Shown: positions 38,292 to 48,989, numbered from the stretch's first letter. The stretch is 64,000 nucleotides of DNA from Pseudomonas fluorescens (GCF_001307275.1 NZ_CP012831.1:2472501-2536500); one strand, 5' to 3'. Notes: generated by a model not told the origin, from the sequence alone. Numbers and translations are program-made.

Positions 38292-38309
38292 ATGACAATT
38301 GGATGAAAG
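38292..38309 (-). promoter_or_regulatory. Pho box upstream of pstS
   Basis: On the minus strand CTTTCAT-CCAA-TTGTCAT, one mismatch to consensus in each half. A -10-like CATAGA lies about 9 nt downstream. Expected to be activated by PhoB. Confidence 0.85.
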
Positions 38310-38348
38310 GCCAGCATTGAGTTTTACAGGATGATTCATGCCGGCCCA

Positions 38349-38423
38349 ATCGCGAGCAAGCTCGCTCCCACAGTGGATTTGCGGTGAACGCAGCCCTCTG
38401 TGGGAGCGAGCTTGCTCGCGATG
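38349..38423. repeat. REPIN
   Basis: Inverted pair of the common REP type (38349-38372, 38398-38423) with a 25-nt spacer, between the pstS promoter and the 3' end of the MFS gene. Confidence 0.95.
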
Positions 38424-38453
38424 AAGCCCGTGCAGTCAGCGAAAGATTCGGAC

Positions 38454-39752
38454 CTAGCGCCCCTTCTTCCAGAGATAACCGCCCACAGCAATCCCGATAC
38501 CGCAGATCACCGCCACGTAATAGGCCGGTCCCAGCGGGCTTTCCTTGAGCAGCAGGGTAACGATCATCGGGGTCAGGCCGCCGAAGATGGCGTACGCCAG
38601 GTTGTAGGAGAACGACAGGCCGCTGAAGCGCACCACGGCCGGGAACGCCTTGACCATGACGTAAGGCACCGCGCCGATGGTGCCCACCAGCAGGCCGCTC
38701 AGCGCATAGAGCGGGAATAGCCAGTCGGGGTGGTCGAACAGGCTGTGATAAAAGGTCCAGGAGGTGATCAGCAGCAACGCGCTACCGAAGACAAATACCC
38801 GCCCGGCGCCGAAGCGGTCGGCCAGCACGCCGGAGCCAATGCAACCAAAGCTCAGGAACACGATCGCCAGGCTGTTGGCCTGCAACGCGGTGGTCGGGCT
38901 GAAGTGGTAAACGGTCTGCAACACCGTCGGGGTCATCAGGATGATCACAATGATGCCGGCCGACAGCAGCCAGGTCAGCAGCATCGAAATCGCGATGGCG
39001 CCGCGATGATCGCGCAGCACGGCCCGCAGCGGTATTTCCTCGGCCAGGGCCTTGCGCAGTTGCAGCTCGGCGAACACCGGGGTTTCGTGGAGCCAGCGGC
39101 GCAGGTACACCGAAAACAGACCGAACACACCGCCCAGCAGGAACGGGATCCGCCAGGCGTAATCCGCCACTTCCACCGGCGTATAAAGGCTGTTGATGGC
39201 TGTGGCGACCAGCGACCCCAACAAGATCCCCGCCGTCAGGCCGCAGGTCAGGGTGCCGCAGGCGTAGCCGATGTGGCGCGCCGGAACATGTTCAGAAACG
39301 AAGACCCAGGCCCCCGGCACTTCCCCGCCGATGGCCGCGCCCTGGATCACCCGCATCAGCAACAGCAGGATGGGCGCCCACATGCCGATCTGCGCATAGG
39401 TGGGCAACAGGCCCATGATCAGGGTCGGCACAGCCATCATGAAAATGCTCAGGGTGAACATTTTCTTGCGCCCCAGCAGGTCGCCGAAGTGGGCCATGAT
39501 GATCCCGCCCAGCGGCCGGGCCAGGTAACCGGCGGCAAAAATGCCGAAGGTCTGCATCAGGCGCAGCCACTCAGGCATTTCGGCAGGAAAGAACAATTTG
39601 CCGACCACGGTGGCAAAGAACACGAAGATGATGAAATCGTAGAACTCCAGCGCACCGCCCAAAGCTGAAAGCGACAGGGTCTTGTAATCGTTGCGGGTCA
39701 GTGGACGTGCTGGTTGTGCGGGCGTCGCCGTGCTCGAAGGCGCAGTGGTCAT
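38454..39752 (-). CDS. MFS transporter (metabolite:H+ symporter family)
   Basis: This inner-membrane transporter of 432 residues has twelve predicted helices. The family loop GDLLGRKKMF follows helix 2, and ALGGALEFYDFIIF at the N-terminus is typical of the metabolite:proton symporter group, which includes citrate, proline/betaine and ketoglutarate carriers. The substrate cannot be set. The ATG at 39752 is used; the longer frame adds 32 non-family residues. It sits upstream of pstS in the same direction as in P. aeruginosa, but the REPIN and Pho box between suggest separate control. Confidence 0.88.
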   Translation of the reverse strand: MTTAPSSTATPAQPARPLTRNDYKTLSLSALGGALEFYDFIIFVFFATVVGKLFFPAEMPEWLRLMQTFGIFAAGYLARPLGGIIMAHFGDLLGRKKMFTLSIFMMAVPTLIMGLLPTYAQIGMWAPILLLLMRVIQGAAIGGEVPGAWVFVSEHVPARHIGYACGTLTCGLTAGILLGSLVATAINSLYTPVEVADYAWRIPFLLGGVFGLFSVYLRRWLHETPVFAELQLRKALAEEIPLRAVLRDHRGAIAISMLLTWLLSAGIIVIILMTPTVLQTVYHFSPTTALQANSLAIVFLSFGCIGSGVLADRFGAGRVFVFGSALLLITSWTFYHSLFDHPDWLFPLYALSGLLVGTIGAVPYVMVKAFPAVVRFSGLSFSYNLAYAIFGGLTPMIVTLLLKESPLGPAYYVAVICGIGIAVGGYLWKKGR

Positions 39753-39950
39753 GGCAAGGGCTTCTCTTATAGTCAATTCTGCAACCCTGGCAATACGGGT
39801 TAGGGCCTGGGCAGGTCCGGCACGATAGCAAATTGTTCGAAAAAGCACATAGAGGCGCGTATTTGATAGTCGAAATCAGAACCGAGTGGTCGTCTCGACG
39901 TCTATCGCCCGATATACTCGCAACCTTGCAGTACCCTGTAAGGGGTTGCT

Positions 39951-40058
39951 GTGCGAAAACGTCGTTGGTGGCGTAATACCAGAACCAGCCGGTTTCGCAG
40001 AGTTTCCCTTTGGCACGCCTTTACGAAAAACGTGACGAACGCAGTATGTTCGGGCTGA
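39951..40058 (+). CDS. Possible small basic protein (35 residues) in the gap 39753-40127
   Basis: In the 375-nt gap upstream of the thioesterase gene, a GTG at 39951 is five bases after AGGGG and opens a 35-codon frame, starting MRKRRWWRNTRTSRFRRV. It is very rich in Arg and Trp, unlike a random frame, but short enough to be chance. A -10-like TATACT lies at 39913. I know no family for it. The gap also holds a run of seven Ts at 40064-40070 that could end a short transcript. Treat as a candidate only. Confidence 0.25.
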   Translation: MRKRRWWRNTRTSRFRRVSLWHAFTKNVTNAVCSG

Positions 40059-40127
40059 ATCGTTTTTTTCAAAGACGGCTATTCACCTGAAGTACCAGAC
40101 AGCGTTACGGGTCAGAGGCCCCCCGGC

Positions 40128-40532
40128 ATGATAGAGCTCGAACAAGAAGATCCAATCCCGCAAGGCGACCTGGCCCTGCAAATCACCGCGCTCCCTCGCG
40201 AGACTAACGGCTTCGGCGATATTTTCGGTGGCTGGCTGGTGTCCCAGATGGACCTGGCCGGCACCGCCATGGCCAGCAAAGTGGCCGGCGGACGCGTGGC
40301 CACCGTGGCGATCGATCGCATGGCGTTCCTGGTGCCGGTGGCGGTGGGTGCGCAGCTTTCCTTTTATACCCAGGCGCTGGAAATCGGCCGCAGCTCGATC
40401 CAGATGATGGTCGAGGTCTGGAGCGACGACCCGCTGTCCAGTGAATGGCGCAAGGTGACCGAGGCGGTCTTTGTCTTTGTCGCCATCGACGGCAGCGGTC
40501 GTACCCGCTCGGTTCCGCCGCGCGCCCGTTAA
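40128..40532 (+). CDS. Acyl-CoA thioesterase (YciA-like hotdog fold)
   Basis: This protein of 134 residues has one hotdog domain. The family catalytic segment NGFGDIFGGWLVSQMDLAG (residues 27-45) includes the conserved Gly-Gly pair and Asp42, followed by GGRVATVAIDRMAF. YciA-type enzymes hydrolyse a range of acyl-CoAs to recycle CoA. The start at 40128 is an ATG with GAGG about 14 nt upstream, a weak site. It is followed at 57 nt by the mutarotase gene. The physiological substrate is not deducible. Confidence 0.9.
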   Translation: MIELEQEDPIPQGDLALQITALPRETNGFGDIFGGWLVSQMDLAGTAMASKVAGGRVATVAIDRMAFLVPVAVGAQLSFYTQALEIGRSSIQMMVEVWSDDPLSSEWRKVTEAVFVFVAIDGSGRTRSVPPRAR

Positions 40533-40589
40533 ACACGGCGGCCGTTTTGCGGTCCATTGCAGTCCCTGTTCCCGAGCGAGATTTGCAAC

Positions 40590-41489
40590 ATGCCTACGCC
40601 CAACGTCGAAGCGGTCAAACTGGATGAACTGAACGCCTGGCGCATCCGTCACGGTCAGGCCGAGTTGCTGGTAGCCCAGCAAGGCGCGCACATCCTCAGT
40701 TATCAAGTGGACGGCCAGCCGCCACTGATCTGGCTCAACGACCAGGCCACGTTCAAGACCGGCAAGAGCATCCGCGCGGGCGTGCCGGTGTGCTGGCCGT
40801 GGTTCGGCAACCTGACGCGCAACCCCGACAGCGTACAGGCCATGCGTGTGAGCGACGCCCCCGCCACGGCCCACGGCCTGGTGCGGGCGATGGATTGGGA
40901 ATTGAAGGGCATCGAAGCCGAAGGCGAAAGCCTCAAGGTGGAGTTCGTGCTGCCCTACCCCGAGAATGGCCTTGCGGGCTGGCCTCACCAGGTGGACCTG
41001 ACGCTGACCATCGTGATGGACGAGCAGCTGCACATCCGCCTCACCAGCCATAACCGTGGCAGCGAAACCGTCAGCCTCAGCCAGGCGCTGCACAGCTACT
41101 TCGCCGTGAGCGACGTACGCAACGTGCGGGTCGAAGGGGTGGATGGCTTGAGCTACATCGAGACCCTGGACGACTGGAATACCCACACCCAGGCCGGCGA
41201 CCTGACATTTGCCAGCGAGACCGACCGCATCTACCTCGACACCCCGCCGACGCTCAGCATCATTGACCCGCACTGGGAACGACGGATCGAACTGAGCAGC
41301 AGCGGTTCGCGCTCGGCGGTGATCTGGAACCCCTGGACCGAACGCGCCAAGGCCTTCAGCGACATGGCCGACGATGGCTGGCAGCGCATGTTGTGCATCG
41401 AGACGGCGAATGTGATGGACGACGTGGTGACGTTGTTGCCACAGGCCAGCCATACCCTTGGCGTGAGCATCTGCAGCAAGCCCCTCTAA
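40590..41489 (+). CDS. D-hexose-6-phosphate mutarotase (YeaD-like)
   Basis: This aldose-1-epimerase superfamily protein of 299 residues probably interconverts the anomers of glucose 6-phosphate. The two active-site histidines are present, His95 in ATAHGLVR and His168 in QALHSYFAV, with the acidic region IETANVMDD near residue 270 supplying the general base. The RAGVPVCWPWFG stretch is typical of YeaD. The ATG at 40590 gives the family length; the TTG at 40557 is unlikely. A REPIN follows. Confidence 0.92.
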   Translation: MPTPNVEAVKLDELNAWRIRHGQAELLVAQQGAHILSYQVDGQPPLIWLNDQATFKTGKSIRAGVPVCWPWFGNLTRNPDSVQAMRVSDAPATAHGLVRAMDWELKGIEAEGESLKVEFVLPYPENGLAGWPHQVDLTLTIVMDEQLHIRLTSHNRGSETVSLSQALHSYFAVSDVRNVRVEGVDGLSYIETLDDWNTHTQAGDLTFASETDRIYLDTPPTLSIIDPHWERRIELSSSGSRSAVIWNPWTERAKAFSDMADDGWQRMLCIETANVMDDVVTLLPQASHTLGVSICSKPL

Positions 41490-41507
41490 ACCCCACCACA
41501 AAAACCA

Positions 41508-41599
41508 CTGTGGGAGCGAGCTTGCTCGCGATAGCGGACGGACAGTCAACCTCAGCGTCGACTGACACACCGCCATCGCGAGCAAGCTCGCTCCCACAT
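41508..41599. repeat. REPIN
   Basis: Inverted pair of the common REP type (41508-41533 and 41575-41599) between convergent genes. Confidence 0.95.
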
Positions 41600-41610
41600 T
41601 GGGTTTCGCC

Positions 41611-42147
41611 CTACAAATCCGCTTCCTGCACCACCCTCACCTTCTCCGCCTCCAGCGCATACGCCGCGCTCGCCAGGTCGTTGTCGACCTTTTCGATCTT
41701 CAGCGTGCCCGTCACCCAGAGCGGCGTGTAGATGTCGTCCAGCTTCAGGCCCTTGGGATAGCGCACCAGCACCAATTGGTTAGGCGGCGGTGGCGGGACG
41801 TGGATGCAGGCGCCAGGGTAGGGCACCAGGAAAAACAGCGTGCTGCGGCCCTTGGCGTCGGTTTCCAGCGGCACCGGGTAACCGCCGATGCGGATGTGCT
41901 TGTCGTTCATCGCCGCCACGGTCTTGGTCGAATACATCACCGCCGGCAAGCCCTTGCTTTGTTTCAGGCCGCCTTTTTCAGTGAAGGTGCCGTTGGCTTC
42001 CGGGGAGTTGTGGTCGATCTCGGGCATGGCCTCGAGGGCTTTCTGGTCCGACTTGGGCATCAGTTCGAGCCAGTCGGTTTCCGGCAGCTCGGCGGCATGG
42101 GCCAGGCCACTGCCCAGCAGAAGAAGGGTCAATACTAGACGGCGCAT
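41611..42147 (-). CDS. DUF3299 domain-containing exported protein
   Basis: This protein of 178 residues has a signal peptide (LLLLGSGLAHAAE, about residues 5-19). The domain hallmark is FFLVPYPGACIHVPPPPPNQ, a Cys-His pair in a Pro-rich loop that could bind a metal, preceded by RIGGYPVPLE. The ATG at 42147 starts the signal peptide. Family function is unknown; I see no partner genes nearby that would reveal it. Confidence 0.87.
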   Translation of the reverse strand: MRRLVLTLLLLGSGLAHAAELPETDWLELMPKSDQKALEAMPEIDHNSPEANGTFTEKGGLKQSKGLPAVMYSTKTVAAMNDKHIRIGGYPVPLETDAKGRSTLFFLVPYPGACIHVPPPPPNQLVLVRYPKGLKLDDIYTPLWVTGTLKIEKVDNDLASAAYALEAEKVRVVQEADL

Positions 42148-42236
42148 GAAAGGGCTCGGCAATGAATGAAAAGTGAAACGCCGAGCATTCTAGCCCCCTC
42201 GGCTCGCCACGCGGAGAGGGCCTTGCTGCATTTGGA

Positions 42237-42482
42237 TCAGTTTCTTTTGATCAGGCCGTAGATCACCAGCAACACGATCGCGCCCACCAGGGCACCGATG
42301 AAACCTGCGCCTTGGCCGGCCTGGTAGATGCCCAGGGCCTGGCCGCCGTAAGTGGCCGCCAACGAACCGCCGATACCGAGCAGGATGGTCATGATCCAGC
42401 CCATGCTGTCATCGCCCGGTTTCAGGAAGCGCGCCAGCAGGCCAACGATCAAGCCGATAAAGATGGTTCCGATGATACCCAT
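42237..42482 (-). CDS. GlsB/YeaQ/YmgE family stress-response membrane protein
   Basis: This very hydrophobic protein of 81 residues has three predicted helices (about 2-18, 28-48, 56-77), linked by the family motif FLKPGDDSMGWIMTILLGIGGS. Such small inner-membrane proteins are often induced by stress or stationary phase; a detailed role is not known. The start is preceded by GAGAGGGG. It stands alone, 89 nt upstream of DUF3299 in the same direction. Confidence 0.93.
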   Translation of the reverse strand: MGIIGTIFIGLIVGLLARFLKPGDDSMGWIMTILLGIGGSLAATYGGQALGIYQAGQGAGFIGALVGAIVLLVIYGLIKRN

Positions 42483-42585
42483 GGCATTTCCCCTCTCATT
42501 GAGTCGCTAAGCCAAAGCCCGGTCAGGCTTTGGCACTTAGCCATGAGAAAGATTAGCCGACGAATGGTTCCACCGCCGTTCCAGA

Positions 42586-43671
42586 TTATTGTTCGGCGAT
42601 CAGCGTCTCGACCTTGATGATCTGCTGGGCCAGCGTGGCCCGGTCAGCGCAGCGCAAGTTGGCGTGACCGACCTTGCGCCCGACCTTGAACGCCTTGCCA
42701 TAGTGATGCAAATGGCAGTCGGCAATCGCCAGGACCTTGTCGCTGTCCGGGACCTTGCCGATGAAATTGAGCATCGCGCTTTCACCGACCTTGGCGGTCG
42801 ACCCCAGTGGCAGCCCGGCCACCGCCCGCAGGTGGTTTTCGAACTGGCTGCACTCGGCGCCTTCGGTGGTCCAGTGCCCGGAGTTGTGTACCCGCGGTGC
42901 GATTTCGTTGGCCTTGAGGCCGCCGTCCACTTCGAAGAACTCGAACGCCATCACGCCGACATAGTCCAGTTGCTTGAGCACCCGGCTGGAGTAGTCCTCG
43001 GCCAGGGCCTGCAGCGGATGATCGGTGCTGGCGACGGACAGCTTGAGGATGCCGTCCTTGTGGGTGTTGTGCACCAACGGATAGAAGCGGATTTCACCGT
43101 CGCGGGCACGCACGGCGATCAGCGAGACTTCCCCGGTGAACGGCACGAAACCTTCCAGCAGGCAGGCCACGCTGCCAAGCTCGGCAAATGTACCGACCAC
43201 GTCTTCAGGCTTGCGCAGGACTTTCTGGCCCTTGCCGTCGTAACCCAGGGTACGGGTCTTGAGCACGGCGGGCAGGCCGATGGCGGCGACAGCGGCGTCC
43301 AGGTCGGCCTGGGACTGAATGTCGGCGAAAGCCGGCGTGGGGATGCCCAGGTCCTTGAACATGTTCTTTTCGAACCAGCGGTCACGGGCGATCCGCAAGG
43401 CTTCGGCGCTCGGGTAGACCGGGACGAACTGGGACAGGAAGGCCACGGTTTCGGCCGGGACGCTTTCGAATTCGAAGGTCACCAGATCGACTTCATCGGC
43501 CAATTGGCGCAGGTGATCCTGGTCGCCGTAGTCGGCCCGCAGGTGTTCACCCAGCGCCGCGGCACAGGCGTCAGGCGCCGGGTCCAGGAAAGCGAAGTTC
43601 ATCCCCAGCGGCGTACCTGCCAGAGCCAACATGCGACCCAACTGGCCGCCACCGATTACACCGATCTTCAT
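42586..43671 (-). CDS. purK: 5-(carboxyamino)imidazole ribonucleotide synthase
   Basis: This ATP-grasp enzyme of 361 residues makes N5-CAIR from AIR, ATP and bicarbonate in purine synthesis. The N-terminal GGGQLGRMLALAG (residues 7-19) and the catalytic region EIAPRVHNSGHWT near residue 266 are diagnostic. It lies 12 nt after purE in one operon, so the two consecutive steps are made together. Confidence 0.97.
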   Translation of the reverse strand: MKIGVIGGGQLGRMLALAGTPLGMNFAFLDPAPDACAAALGEHLRADYGDQDHLRQLADEVDLVTFEFESVPAETVAFLSQFVPVYPSAEALRIARDRWFEKNMFKDLGIPTPAFADIQSQADLDAAVAAIGLPAVLKTRTLGYDGKGQKVLRKPEDVVGTFAELGSVACLLEGFVPFTGEVSLIAVRARDGEIRFYPLVHNTHKDGILKLSVASTDHPLQALAEDYSSRVLKQLDYVGVMAFEFFEVDGGLKANEIAPRVHNSGHWTTEGAECSQFENHLRAVAGLPLGSTAKVGESAMLNFIGKVPDSDKVLAIADCHLHHYGKAFKVGRKVGHANLRCADRATLAQQIIKVETLIAEQ

Positions 43672-43683
43672 TCGTCAACAACC

Positions 43684-44175
43684 TCAGGCAATGCGTGGGT
43701 CTGGATTGTCCAGGACGCTGTCTGTCTGCTCAGCGCGGAATTTTTTCAGCACGGTATGAAACTGTGGGTGCTTGGCGCCCAGGATGCTCGCCGACAGCAG
43801 GGCCGCGTTGATCGCGCCGGCCTTGCCGATGGCCAGGGTCGCGACCGGGATACCGGCCGGCATCTGCACGATCGACAGCAACGAGTCGACGCCCGAGAGC
43901 ATCGACGACTGGACCGGCACGCCCAGCACCGGCAGGTGGGTCTTGGCCGCGCACATGCCCGGCAGGTGGGCCGCGCCACCGGCACCGGCGATGATCACCT
44001 CGATGCCACGTGCCTCGGCCTCTTCGGCGTACTGGAACAGCAGGTCCGGGGTACGGTGGGCGGAGACCACTTTCACCTCGTAAGGGATGCCGAGCTTTTC
44101 CAGCATATCGGCGGTGTGGCTAAGGGTGGACCAATCGGACTTGGAGCCCATGATCACGCCAACCAGTGCACTCAT
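43684..44175 (-). CDS. purE: N5-carboxyaminoimidazole ribonucleotide mutase
   Basis: This enzyme of 163 residues moves the carboxyl group of N5-CAIR to give CAIR. The phosphate loop GSKSDW (residues 10-15), catalytic His40 in VVSAHRTPD and the [11 protein letters not shown] segment are all present. The first gene of purEK. Its leader contains a strong terminator-like hairpin between a candidate promoter and the start codon, which could be an attenuator. Confidence 0.97.
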   Translation of the reverse strand: MSALVGVIMGSKSDWSTLSHTADMLEKLGIPYEVKVVSAHRTPDLLFQYAEEAEARGIEVIIAGAGGAAHLPGMCAAKTHLPVLGVPVQSSMLSGVDSLLSIVQMPAGIPVATLAIGKAGAINAALLSASILGAKHPQFHTVLKKFRAEQTDSVLDNPDPRIA

Positions 44176-44212
44176 CGTCGTGCCTCTTCTCTCTGGGCGC
44201 CCGCAGGCGCGT

Positions 44213-44298
44213 CAAAAAACAACAAGCCACGCAGGAAACCGGCGTGGCTTGTTGTACGAATTATGGCCGGGCGAACCGACCGAAGGCCGGGCAGTATA
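44213..44298 (-). promoter_or_regulatory. purE leader: candidate -10 and terminator/attenuator hairpin (gap 44176-44508)
   Basis: On the minus strand a -10-like TATACT (44298-44293) is followed about 40 nt later by a perfect 14-bp stem, ACAACAAGCCACGC (44255-44242) with its complement (44232-44219), and then six Ts (44219-44213 region). This lies 38 nt before the purE start. It is either the terminator of the upstream LysR gene placed beyond a REPIN, or a conditional terminator in the purEK leader. The rest of the 333-nt gap holds a REPIN and nothing else I can support. Confidence 0.6.
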
Positions 44299-44400
44299 CC
44301 GAAAACGGTGCGTTAAACGCACTTTCGCCGACCATCTGTCATTTGGGGTGAGGTGGCGGTTTTATTGACTCGCAGGTCAGCGAGGGAACAACCTAAATCC

Positions 44401-44491
44401 CTGTGGGAGCGAGCTTGCTCGCGATAGCGGTAGGTCAGTCTATGCAACTGTGAATGTCAGGTCGTCATCGCGAGCAAGCTCGCTCCCACAA
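44401..44491. repeat. REPIN
   Basis: Inverted pair of the common REP type at 44401-44425 and 44466-44491, directly after the LysR gene 3' end. Confidence 0.95.
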
Positions 44492-44508
44492 GGGGGTCCG
44501 CGTTGTTT

Positions 44509-45426
44509 TCAGGATCCGATGGCGCCCTGCGCCGCACCGCCTTCGAGCTTGCGCCACAGCAACCGCACATTGGCCTTGCGCACCAGGGCGCAGCGGTACA
44601 GGCGGATCTCCAACGGCACGTGCCATTGCGTGCCACCACAGATCACCAGTTCGCCCCGGGCCAGTTCGGCGCGTACGCTCAGGTGCGGTACCCAGGCGAT
44701 GCCCAGGCCTTCCAGGGCCATGCTTTTCAGGCTGTCGGCCATGGCCGTTTCGTAGATCGTGGTGAATCGCAGCGCCCGCTGGCGCAACAACTGGTTGACC
44801 GAGCGCCCGAGGAACGCCCCGGCGCTGTAGGCCAGCAGCGGCACGCTGGCCTCGCCTTCAAGGTCGAACAGCGGGTTGCCGTTGGCATCGGCGGCGCACA
44901 CTGGGAGCATTTCGGTCTGGCCCAGGTGCAGCGACGGGAAGATCTCCGGGTCCATCTGCATGGCCGAATCCGGATCGTAGAAGGCCAGCATCAAATCGCA
45001 GCCACCTTCACGCAGGGCGTGGACAGCGTCGCCGACGTTGGTCGCCACCAGCCGCGTGGCGATGTTCATCCCTTCGTTGCGCAGTTGCGCGATCCAGCGG
45101 GGGAAGAAGCCCAGCGCCAGGGAGTGGGCGGCGGCCACTTGGATGACTTCGCCCTGCCCGCCTTCCAGGTGATGCAAATGGCGCAGCACTTCGCCCAATT
45201 GCTCCACCACGGTACGTGCCGTCACCAGGAACAACTGCCCCGCCGCCGTCAGCTCGACGGGCGTACGGGAACGGTTGACCAGGGTCAGCCCCAGCGCAGC
45301 CTCAAGGCTGCGAATTCGCCGGCTGAATGCCGGTTGCGTCACGAAACGCCGCTCGGCCGCCTGGGAGAAACTGCGGGTCGCGGCCAGGGCACTGAAGTCC
45401 TCGAGCCATTTGCTTTCAAGATTCAT
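44509..45426 (-). CDS. LysR-family regulator divergent from aspA
   Basis: This LysR-type regulator of 305 residues has its helix-turn-helix at about residues 6-65 (RSFSQAAERRFVTQPAFSRRI) and a normal effector domain. The ATG at 45426 follows GGGGAGGA; the frame extends eight residues upstream, but with no site. It is divergent from aspA, so it likely controls the aspartase and perhaps the symporter-asparaginase genes beyond. The effector is unknown. Confidence 0.88.
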   Translation of the reverse strand: MNLESKWLEDFSALAATRSFSQAAERRFVTQPAFSRRIRSLEAALGLTLVNRSRTPVELTAAGQLFLVTARTVVEQLGEVLRHLHHLEGGQGEVIQVAAAHSLALGFFPRWIAQLRNEGMNIATRLVATNVGDAVHALREGGCDLMLAFYDPDSAMQMDPEIFPSLHLGQTEMLPVCAADANGNPLFDLEGEASVPLLAYSAGAFLGRSVNQLLRQRALRFTTIYETAMADSLKSMALEGLGIAWVPHLSVRAELARGELVICGGTQWHVPLEIRLYRCALVRKANVRLLWRKLEGGAAQGAIGS

Positions 45427-45606
45427 CACGTCCTCCCCTACACGCACCAAAACAGGTCACACGTTCGCCGCACCGTCGGCGTCACACCGGCATTATGCCG
45501 AATATGCATAGGCCAGTGTTTAACAGCATTGGCCCTATTTTTTCCCAGAGCCTAGGATCCACAGCGTTCCGGCTCAGACCGGGTCCTTATCGAGATGATT
45601 TCCGTC

Positions 45607-47031
<1,425 letters not shown>

Positions 47032-47084
47032 TCGACACGGCCACCGCTCACCAGGTCGAGGGACTAGACACCTCTCACCTTTTG

Positions 47085-47117
47085 AGGGCTTGGGGATCTT
47101 CCCCAAGCCCTTTTTTT
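47085..47117 (+). terminator. Rho-independent terminator of aspA
   Basis: AGGGCTTGGGG, five-base loop, CCCCAAGCCCT and a run of Ts. Confidence 0.93.
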
Positions 47118-47518
47118 AATGGATAGCAGCCAGGGATGACCGAACCTGTGGGAAGGAACCTGCTCGCGATAAACGACGACGCGCTGCCCGTTGTAAACCG
47201 TGTCGCCAGCCAACGCGAGCAGGCTCGCCCCACAAGAACCTGACCGTAAGGCCAGGTGTTTCAAAGGGTCCGCTTCGTCGGACGCACCACAACTGTGCAG
47301 ACGGGCACCGCACTGATAGGTATAGTGCCGCCCCTCTTCGCATGAGCGGTCGTCCGCAACGAGACCCTTAAACATGCGAAAACCGAACTAATAACAAACC
47401 CGCGAAAATGGACCGGGACGAAACTTCGCCTCACCTGTCGGGCCGCGCGCCGACCGATGTAACGCGATATTTCCAAATGGCCAGCATTTGCTTAAACAAA
47501 AAACAGCGAGGAATACTC
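47118..47518. repeat. Intergenic region with a degenerate REPIN (about 47149-47236)
   Basis: Between aspA and the symporter gene, an old REP pair is recognisable (GTGGGAAGGAACCTGCTCGC and its decayed inverse ACGCGAGCAGGCTCGCCCCA). Downstream is a -10-like TATAGT at 47321 without a clear -35. The remaining ~190 nt before the symporter start form a long leader in which I see no further motif. Confidence 0.6.
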
Positions 47519-48970
47519 ATGCTCGAAGTCATCAACGACTTCCTATCAGGGAAAGTGCTGATCGTGCTCATTGTCGGGCTCGGTGGCTACTTCACGATCC
47601 GCTCGCGTTTCGTCCAGTTCCGTCACTTCTTCCACATGTTCACGGTGTTCCGTGACAGCCTGAAAAGCAGCACCGACCAGCTCAGTTCCTTCCAGGCCCT
47701 GATGCTCAGCCTGGCCGGTCGTGTCGGCGCGGGCAACATCGCCGGTGTCGGCATCGCCGTGACCCTCGGTGGGCCTGGTGCGGTGTTCTGGATGTGGGTA
47801 ACCGCCCTGGTCGGTATGTCCAGCAGCTTCTTCGAGTGCTCCCTCGGCCAGCTCTACAAGCGCTGCGACTCCGAAGGCCAGTACCGTGGCGGCCCGTCCT
47901 ATTACATCCAGCACGGCCTGCAGAAACGCTGGTTGGGCATGATCATGGCGTTCCTGCTGCTGGTCACCTTCGGCTTCGCCTTCAACGGCCTGCAAGCCCA
48001 CGCAGTGACCCACTCCCTGAACAACGCTTTCGGCTTCGACACCACCTACACCGGCCTTGGCCTGGCGGTGCTGCTGGGCCTGGTGTTCATCGGCGGAATC
48101 AAGCGCATCGCCAAGGTTGCCGACCTGCTGGTACCGGTCAAGACCCTGGCGTACATCGCCGTGACCCTCTACGTGATCGTGCTGCAGTTCGAACATGTAC
48201 CGGGCATGCTGGTGACTATCGTCAAGAGCGCCTTCGGTCTGGACCAGGCCTTCGGCGGCCTGATCGGCAGCGCCATCGTCATGGGCGTCAAGCGTGGCGT
48301 GTTCGCCAACGAAGCCGGCCTGGGCAGTGCGCCTAACGTCGCCGCCGTCGCGTCGGTCGAGCACCCGGTCGCCCAGGGCGTAGTCCAGGCGTTCAGCGTG
48401 TTCCTGGACACCTTCGTGATCTGCACCTGCACCGCGTTGCTGATCCTGCTGTCGGGCTTCTACACCCCGGGCTTCGAAGGCGACGGCATTGCCCTGACCC
48501 AGAACTCCCTGGCGGCCGTCGTGGGTGACTGGGGCCGGATATTCATCTCCGTGGCCCTGTCGTTGTTCGTGTTCACCTCGATCCTCTACAACTACTACCT
48601 GGGCGAGAACAACCTGCGTTTCATGATCGGTGACAATCGCAAGGCCCTGATGGGCTACCGCGCGCTGGTCCTGGCCCTGATTTTCTGGGGTGCCATCGAA
48701 AACCTCGGCACCGTGTTCGCTTTCGCCGACATCACCATGACCCTGCTGGCGTTCGTGAACCTGATCGCGCTGTTCCTGCTGTTCAAGGTCGGCATGCGCA
48801 TCCTGCGCGACTACGATGACCAGCGTTCGGCCGGCATCAAGGTTCCGGTGTTCGACTCCAGCAAGTTCCCGGACCTGGATCTGGACCGCAAGGCCTGGCC
48901 TGCCAACCCATCGGCGCCCGTTGCCCAGCCTGACGCCGCTTCGGCTGGCGTGACCGCAGCGCAACGCTGA
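47519..48970 (+). CDS. AGCS-family sodium:alanine/glycine symporter
   Basis: This inner-membrane transporter of 483 residues has about ten or eleven helices. The family signature is clear: FQALMLSLAGRVGAGNIAGVGIAV (residues ~60-83), GGPGAVFWMW, and GVKRGVFANEAGLGSAP near residue 260. It imports alanine, glycine or related amino acids with sodium. The ATG at 47519 follows GCGAGGAA. Its place between aspA and asparaginase suggests it may bring in substrates for that pathway, which is an inference from order only. Confidence 0.93.
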   Translation: MLEVINDFLSGKVLIVLIVGLGGYFTIRSRFVQFRHFFHMFTVFRDSLKSSTDQLSSFQALMLSLAGRVGAGNIAGVGIAVTLGGPGAVFWMWVTALVGMSSSFFECSLGQLYKRCDSEGQYRGGPSYYIQHGLQKRWLGMIMAFLLLVTFGFAFNGLQAHAVTHSLNNAFGFDTTYTGLGLAVLLGLVFIGGIKRIAKVADLLVPVKTLAYIAVTLYVIVLQFEHVPGMLVTIVKSAFGLDQAFGGLIGSAIVMGVKRGVFANEAGLGSAPNVAAVASVEHPVAQGVVQAFSVFLDTFVICTCTALLILLSGFYTPGFEGDGIALTQNSLAAVVGDWGRIFISVALSLFVFTSILYNYYLGENNLRFMIGDNRKALMGYRALVLALIFWGAIENLGTVFAFADITMTLLAFVNLIALFLLFKVGMRILRDYDDQRSAGIKVPVFDSSKFPDLDLDRKAWPANPSAPVAQPDAASAGVTAAQR

Positions 48971-48989
48971 TCGGTAACAAGCTGCCTGG

